32,371 nucleotides of DNA from Promethearchaeota archaeon (lineage in GTDB: Archaea; Asgardarchaeota; Lokiarchaeia; Sigyniarchaeales; SOKP01). Location: positions 1 to 32,371 of the forward strand of contig WJIS01000185.1 of NCBI GenBank assembly GCA_014730165.1, read 5' to 3'. This document shows, piece by piece, positions 27,956-32,371 of this stretch. The notes beneath the pieces were generated by a model. The model had not been told where the DNA came from and made no database searches. It worked only from the letters and a program-made list of their open reading frames with translations. A program made the translations under genes and the position numbers. The first letter of the stretch is position 1. Each line of letters begins with the position of its first letter.

Positions 27956-28312
27956 CTATTTCGTGGATAGATTAAATTTCTCTAAAACATCTAATATCTC
28001 TCTTTCGGACAGAATGGAATCATTTTTAAATAAAGTAGCATATATAATAGCTTTCATTCCTAAATCTGCTTTTCTTATTCTTTGAAGGAGATATAACACT
28101 CCATCTCTCATTATATTAATATCGTCAATGTTTTGGGCATTTTGCTTAATTTCAGCGTCAAAATAGTTGTTCACTATAGTATTTATTAATTTTTTATTAG
28201 TCGAACTAAAAATCATCATATCAATATCTGGATACTTAGAATCATTAAATATATCTGATATTAAAATTCGAAAACTATCTATAATCCTCTTGATCCGTTT
28301 TTTGTCGTCCAT
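27956..28312 (-). CDS. Hypothetical protein
   Basis: MDDKKRIKRIIDSFRILISDIFND..., about 118 aa, soluble helical; the track start at 28348 adds a short hydrophobic leader that may be spurious. Confidence 0.55.
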   Translation of the reverse strand: MDDKKRIKRIIDSFRILISDIFNDSKYPDIDMMIFSSTNKKLINTIVNNYFDAEIKQNAQNIDDINIMRDGVLYLLQRIRKADLGMKAIIYATLFKNDSILSEREILDVLEKFNLSTK

Positions 28313-28456
28313 ATATAATAAGTAAAGATAATAAAACAAAAAAATCAAATTTTTATGATTCGTAACAAATAGAAATTTATATCTGAATTATTTGAATCTA
28401 ATTATATTACACACGATTCTTATAGAAATATAGTAAAATAAGTAAAAAGGAATGAA

Positions 28457-30187
28457 TTACTTTTTTCTCAGTACTTTCTTATCTACCTTTCCCACGCTCG
28501 TTAATGGTAGTTGTTCCAACATTTCAATTTCCCGAGGGATCTTATATTTCGCCAGGTTTTTTTGTGCAAATTTAAGAATCTCCTTTTTTGTGTCCTCAGA
28601 TGCTTCATATCCTTTTTTTAATTGACAATAAAGTTTAACATATTCGGAACCAGGACGTTCTTGATCTGGTACTCCAACACAAGCACATAATTCAATCGCT
28701 GGATGTTTGTTCATTTTATCATCTACTTCTACACTAAATACTTTGTATCCGCTAACATTTATCATATCCTTGGTTCTATCAACAATAGTAATATATCCAT
28801 CCTCGTCCATAATACCAACATCACCTGAATAAAACCATCCATCTACTAATGCATGTTTTGATTCTTCTTGTTTATTCCAGTACCCAGAAAATATCTGAGG
28901 CCCTTTTATAGCGATCTCTCCCGGTTCTCCTAATGAAACTTCTTTTTCTCGGTCGCTGACATCAACAATTTTGACATGTGTATTTGGAAACGGTACTCCG
29001 ACCGTTCCTATTTTTTTTTCTCCTAGAAAAGGATTCATAGAAACTCCAGGTGAAGCTTCAGTCATTCCATAGGCCTCTACAAGTTTACTTTTACCTACGA
29101 CCTCCTCAAATTCTTTAATATTCTTGGAAGGAAAAGGTGCTGCTCCAGAAATATATCCATCAACAGATGTTAAGTCTAACTTCTTAAATCTTCGGTTTTT
29201 TAACAACATCATATAAAGAGTTGGAACATTATACATCAAACCAATTTTTCCCTCATATTCTTTTAATTTAGATGTCATATAATTAGTATCCCTTGGATCT
29301 GGAACTAAAATTTGAGCGCATGCTTGAGCTACGGTTTGTAGACAAAACTGAAGCCCAGCTAAATGAAAAAAGGGAAATCCAGATACATAAACATTATTTC
29401 CCGGATTTAGAGAGGGTTCAAACCAATGATTAACGATTTGAATAAGAGATATTAGATTTCGGTGGGTTAATATAGCACCCTTTGGAGGTCCAGTAGTACC
29501 ACCAGTATACTGAAGTAAAAGAAGATCATCTGGTTCAATAAGCACATCAGGTGAGTAATCATCTGGATAATTCAGTAGTACATCGTTGTAAGTGAAAAAA
29601 TCTAATCCTTCAATGGGATCAACATTTCCTTGAGGTAATTTTCCGATTTTTATTAATTGTTCTTTCATCTTTGGGTCAAGATCTAATACATCTGCAACAT
29701 TAGTAGTAATAACCAGTTTTACATCAGTATCTCCATTTTTTAGAGCGTCTCTAACTTTTTCCTCGTAAAAGGAATCTAATGTAATTATCGCAACTGCTCC
29801 ACTATCTTTTAATTGATAGTTTATTTCTGAAGGTGAAAGTAAGAAATTCATACCAGAAGCACCGCAACCTGCAAAGAAAGTCCCAAATAATGAAATAATA
29901 AATTGAGGTAAATTTGGAAGATTGATAACCACTCGATCCCCCTTTTTTACTCCATTTTCATTCAAAAAATTAGCAAAACTATTAACATAGCCCAACATCT
30001 CTTTATAGGTCGCACAAGTTCCTTGGAAATCATAAGCTAGGCTTTCTGGATATCTTCTAACGCTTCTTTTTAACATCTCATCTAATGAAAACATTTCCAC
30101 ATCCAAATCAGGTTTAACATGATCATCGTATGCATCCAACCAAATTCGCTGAGAATATGGAGAGGATTGGATCATTTTTTCAGACAT
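28457..30187 (-). CDS. AMP-forming acyl-CoA synthetase (long-chain-fatty-acid--CoA ligase type)
   Basis: LLQYTGGTTGPPKGAILTHRN, EAYGMTEASPG, GWFYSGDVGIMDEDGYITIVDRTKDMINVSGYKVFSVEVDD, LTSVGKVDKKVLRKK. Confidence 0.95.
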   Translation of the reverse strand: MSEKMIQSSPYSQRIWLDAYDDHVKPDLDVEMFSLDEMLKRSVRRYPESLAYDFQGTCATYKEMLGYVNSFANFLNENGVKKGDRVVINLPNLPQFIISLFGTFFAGCGASGMNFLLSPSEINYQLKDSGAVAIITLDSFYEEKVRDALKNGDTDVKLVITTNVADVLDLDPKMKEQLIKIGKLPQGNVDPIEGLDFFTYNDVLLNYPDDYSPDVLIEPDDLLLLQYTGGTTGPPKGAILTHRNLISLIQIVNHWFEPSLNPGNNVYVSGFPFFHLAGLQFCLQTVAQACAQILVPDPRDTNYMTSKLKEYEGKIGLMYNVPTLYMMLLKNRRFKKLDLTSVDGYISGAAPFPSKNIKEFEEVVGKSKLVEAYGMTEASPGVSMNPFLGEKKIGTVGVPFPNTHVKIVDVSDREKEVSLGEPGEIAIKGPQIFSGYWNKQEESKHALVDGWFYSGDVGIMDEDGYITIVDRTKDMINVSGYKVFSVEVDDKMNKHPAIELCACVGVPDQERPGSEYVKLYCQLKKGYEASEDTKKEILKFAQKNLAKYKIPREIEMLEQLPLTSVGKVDKKVLRKK

Positions 30188-30421
30188 TTTCTATCAGATT
30201 TAATAATAATTTATTCGAGTTGTATTGAATTTGATAATAATTGCATTGATTATTATCTATTTAAAATTATCTATAAAGGATTCAAAATTTTATTACTAAT
30301 CAATAAAACAATAAGATAAAGAAATATCATTCCACGAGTTGATAATCAGATAAGAGTTATCTAAATTAAGGACTCAGTGCTTCCATATTAGATTTCCTTT
30401 TATGGAAATTTTTGTTTAATA

Positions 30422-31723
30422 TTACCTAGTTATTTTTTGCTTTATCTTTTTAAACACTTTAATAAAAGGATCTATCATTAAAAACCACAGATATTTTCCA
30501 TAATTCGTATAGTTCAAATATGGATTCTTTGGTAAATCAGTCTTATATGGAAGATATATCATTGCTTTCACATAATCAGGAGGACACCCTTGAAAAAAGG
30601 CACCATATTCACTAAATTCCTTAGCACAATCACCATAAACGATAGTACGCTTTTTTTTTAGTTTTTTTAGTTGATCATCAGTTATCTTAACATTTTCACC
30701 TGTGATAATAGTAAAATTGTCAAATATCTTCCAACCCAGACTTCTTCCGTATGAATCCAGAATTGATCTTAAAAATGGTTGACATCCAGATTTACATGTT
30801 GTTCCCTTGTAAATATTTAGGGTGGGGTAAACATTCAAATTTAAATCAGGTTTTACAAAGTCTAGCTTTTTAGTTTCTAAATACTCTCTATTGGTGATAT
30901 CGATTTCATTAATATCTATAGGACCTACATTTCTCCGATTTAGTAAACTTAAATGTTCAATTTCCTTGGGATTCTGCCCAATCAAATAACATGATGTCGT
31001 GTCCACTGCTAATGGATTATTTCCGGCAATAAGCATTCCTGTATTAATAGGATCCGTTTCAGCAGGACCATTACCCTCTCCGGCTACTATAGCATCAGCA
31101 ATAATTATATCTGGTTTCCGAATCAACATTAAATCCGCTAAATGTTGATGGAGATGATCGGCATGATATCTCAATCTTTCCTTTTTAGAGATCAATCCAA
31201 AATTGTTTTTTACGCTTAGAGTAACATCTGCATAATTATTTCCTTTCAATTTCGGTAATGAAATGAAGTAATCAATATTTCCATTTAGTAAGATTTTGGG
31301 GTAATTGATAATATGATTTGGTATAAATGGGTTCTCTAAGATTATTTCTTCCGTAGGTTCTTCATCTAAATAGAAATATTTTACATTATCAATATTCTTC
31401 GTGACTTTTTTAATCTTTAGCATAGAAAAGGCATATCTGCCTGTTCCTATCGTTCTATTCTCAGCTATTAAAATCTCAGAAGCCCCTCTCTCTGAAAGAC
31501 ATCTCGCAACTCCAGCAACAACATTAATATGTGTATTTACGCCTATAGTCCGTTCTTGATCACTAATTGGAAATACAAATGAGGGTTTTAGTAAAACTGA
31601 CTTATTTTTGAAATCAAAATGCATATCATCGAAGAAATTACCCACCTTACTTTTAATCTCTTCCTCATCGTAGGTTTCTTGAGGAATAATCGAAACTTCA
31701 TATGTAGGCATGTTTTTCATCAT
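30422..31723 (-). CDS. DUF362-domain protein
   Basis: VLLKPSFVFP...THINVVAGVARCLSERGASEILIAENRTIGTGRYAF...ISLPKLKGNNYADVTLSVKNNFGLI...IIADAIVAGEGNGPAETDPINTGMLIAGNNPLAVDTTSCYLIG. Confidence 0.88.
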   Translation of the reverse strand: MMKNMPTYEVSIIPQETYDEEEIKSKVGNFFDDMHFDFKNKSVLLKPSFVFPISDQERTIGVNTHINVVAGVARCLSERGASEILIAENRTIGTGRYAFSMLKIKKVTKNIDNVKYFYLDEEPTEEIILENPFIPNHIINYPKILLNGNIDYFISLPKLKGNNYADVTLSVKNNFGLISKKERLRYHADHLHQHLADLMLIRKPDIIIADAIVAGEGNGPAETDPINTGMLIAGNNPLAVDTTSCYLIGQNPKEIEHLSLLNRRNVGPIDINEIDITNREYLETKKLDFVKPDLNLNVYPTLNIYKGTTCKSGCQPFLRSILDSYGRSLGWKIFDNFTIITGENVKITDDQLKKLKKKRTIVYGDCAKEFSEYGAFFQGCPPDYVKAMIYLPYKTDLPKNPYLNYTNYGKYLWFLMIDPFIKVFKKIKQKITR

Positions 31724-31921
31724 TTAATAGAGAAAATAATTATATAATTCTTGAGATCATATTTAAGTATTTAATAGTTTTTGTGAAAATCTATTTCTCA
31801 AATAATAACTATTATAAAATCCTTTAACCAAATTTTATTCTTTAGAAGAATTTTATTAGTACTTAATGAGAAATTCAATTTTAAATTGATTATTAAATAA
31901 AAAAATAGAAAAGAAAGATAT

Positions 31922-32371
31922 TTATGAATTTGCATGGATTTCTGTACCACAATATACGCAAAACACTCTTTTTAAACCTTCCAACTTCGTTATCATTTTG
32001 CTTGTTGTTTCATTTCCACATTCAGGACAATACTTAAGTTCTAAAGAATATTTAGTGTTGGGTACTTTAGATTCAGAATAAGAAGTAGGGTTTCCATTAT
32101 GATTAGCACTTGAATTTACCGGTGGAATATATGCATTTTCCCCCGGTTTAGTCTTACCAGATATAGCCCAATACAATTCTTTGAACAATTTAGATATTCC
32201 TTTAAAGATATGCTTCAGAAGAAGATATATCCCTTTAAATATGTAATATATAAGAACTAACGTCGCAGCTATTAATAGAAAGGTACCAATTACTACTAAT
32301 ATTTGGAAATGAATTGGTAACGCAATAAACCATTCAACTAATTCCCCCCACGTAGGGAGACTTACCCAAAA
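31922..32371 (-). CDS. Membrane-anchored zinc-ribbon protein (partial, runs off the window)
   Basis: C-terminal CPECG...CVYCG zinc ribbon. The minus-strand frame stays open past the track start: FWVSLPTWGELVEWFIALPIHFQILVVIGTFLLIAATLVLIYYIFKGIYLLLKHIFKGISKLFKELYW, containing a TM helix. Confidence 0.7.
   Translation of the reverse strand, partial: FWVSLPTWGELVEWFIALPIHFQILVVIGTFLLIAATLVLIYYIFKGIYLLLKHIFKGISKLFKELYWAISGKTKPGENAYIPPVNSSANHNGNPTSYSESKVPNTKYSLELKYCPECGNETTSKMITKLEGLKRVFCVYCGTEIHANS

Noticed and set aside
30119-30319. Plus-strand 66-aa ORF
   Set aside because: Overlaps the 5' end of the acyl-CoA synthetase on the opposite strand; no motif.
1-32371. CRISPR array, tRNA or rRNA
   Set aside because: No regularly spaced repeats were seen and no cloverleaf/TPsiC-type motif stood out by eye in the intergenic regions; a tRNAscan or covariance search was not possible here.

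Overview
AT-rich archaeal window. TATA-like elements, leaderless-style starts and the gene families suggest an Asgard/Lokiarchaeia-type genome, but that taxonomy is inference. Metabolic genes: a W-dependent aldehyde:ferredoxin oxidoreductase (AOR) coupled to an Fe-type alcohol dehydrogenase; two GH4-family NAD-dependent glycosidases; an FAD oxidase/OB-like protein/CCG-domain Fe-S protein operon plus an orphan paralogous FAD oxidase; an AMP-forming acyl-CoA synthetase; and a DUF362 protein. Between the GH4 genes lies a minus-strand sensory block: HTH regulator, PAS histidine kinase, cobalamin-binding sensor, second PAS histidine kinase. Most notable observations: (1) the cobalamin sensor carries both the ExHxxG B12 motif and a W-x9-EH motif like that of CarH/LitR photoreceptors, 10 nt upstream of a histidine kinase gene. 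(2) About 17.5-21.23 kb is a mosaic of gene fragments (HTH tail, membrane-protein tail, small-domain tail, PQQ-propeller blade, unknown minus-strand C-terminus) and two near-identical CooT-like copies. These surround an intact 7TM + SPASM radical SAM pair, and the mosaic ends at a MoxR ATPase that has lost its Walker A region. (3) A ~290-bp IS200/IS605 relic at ~27.64-27.93 kb looks like a solo omega-RNA/right end with a TnpB C-terminal tail. (4) One GH4 gene appears to start at ATT, because its Rossmann motif lies upstream of the first ATG. No tRNA, rRNA or CRISPR array was recognised.
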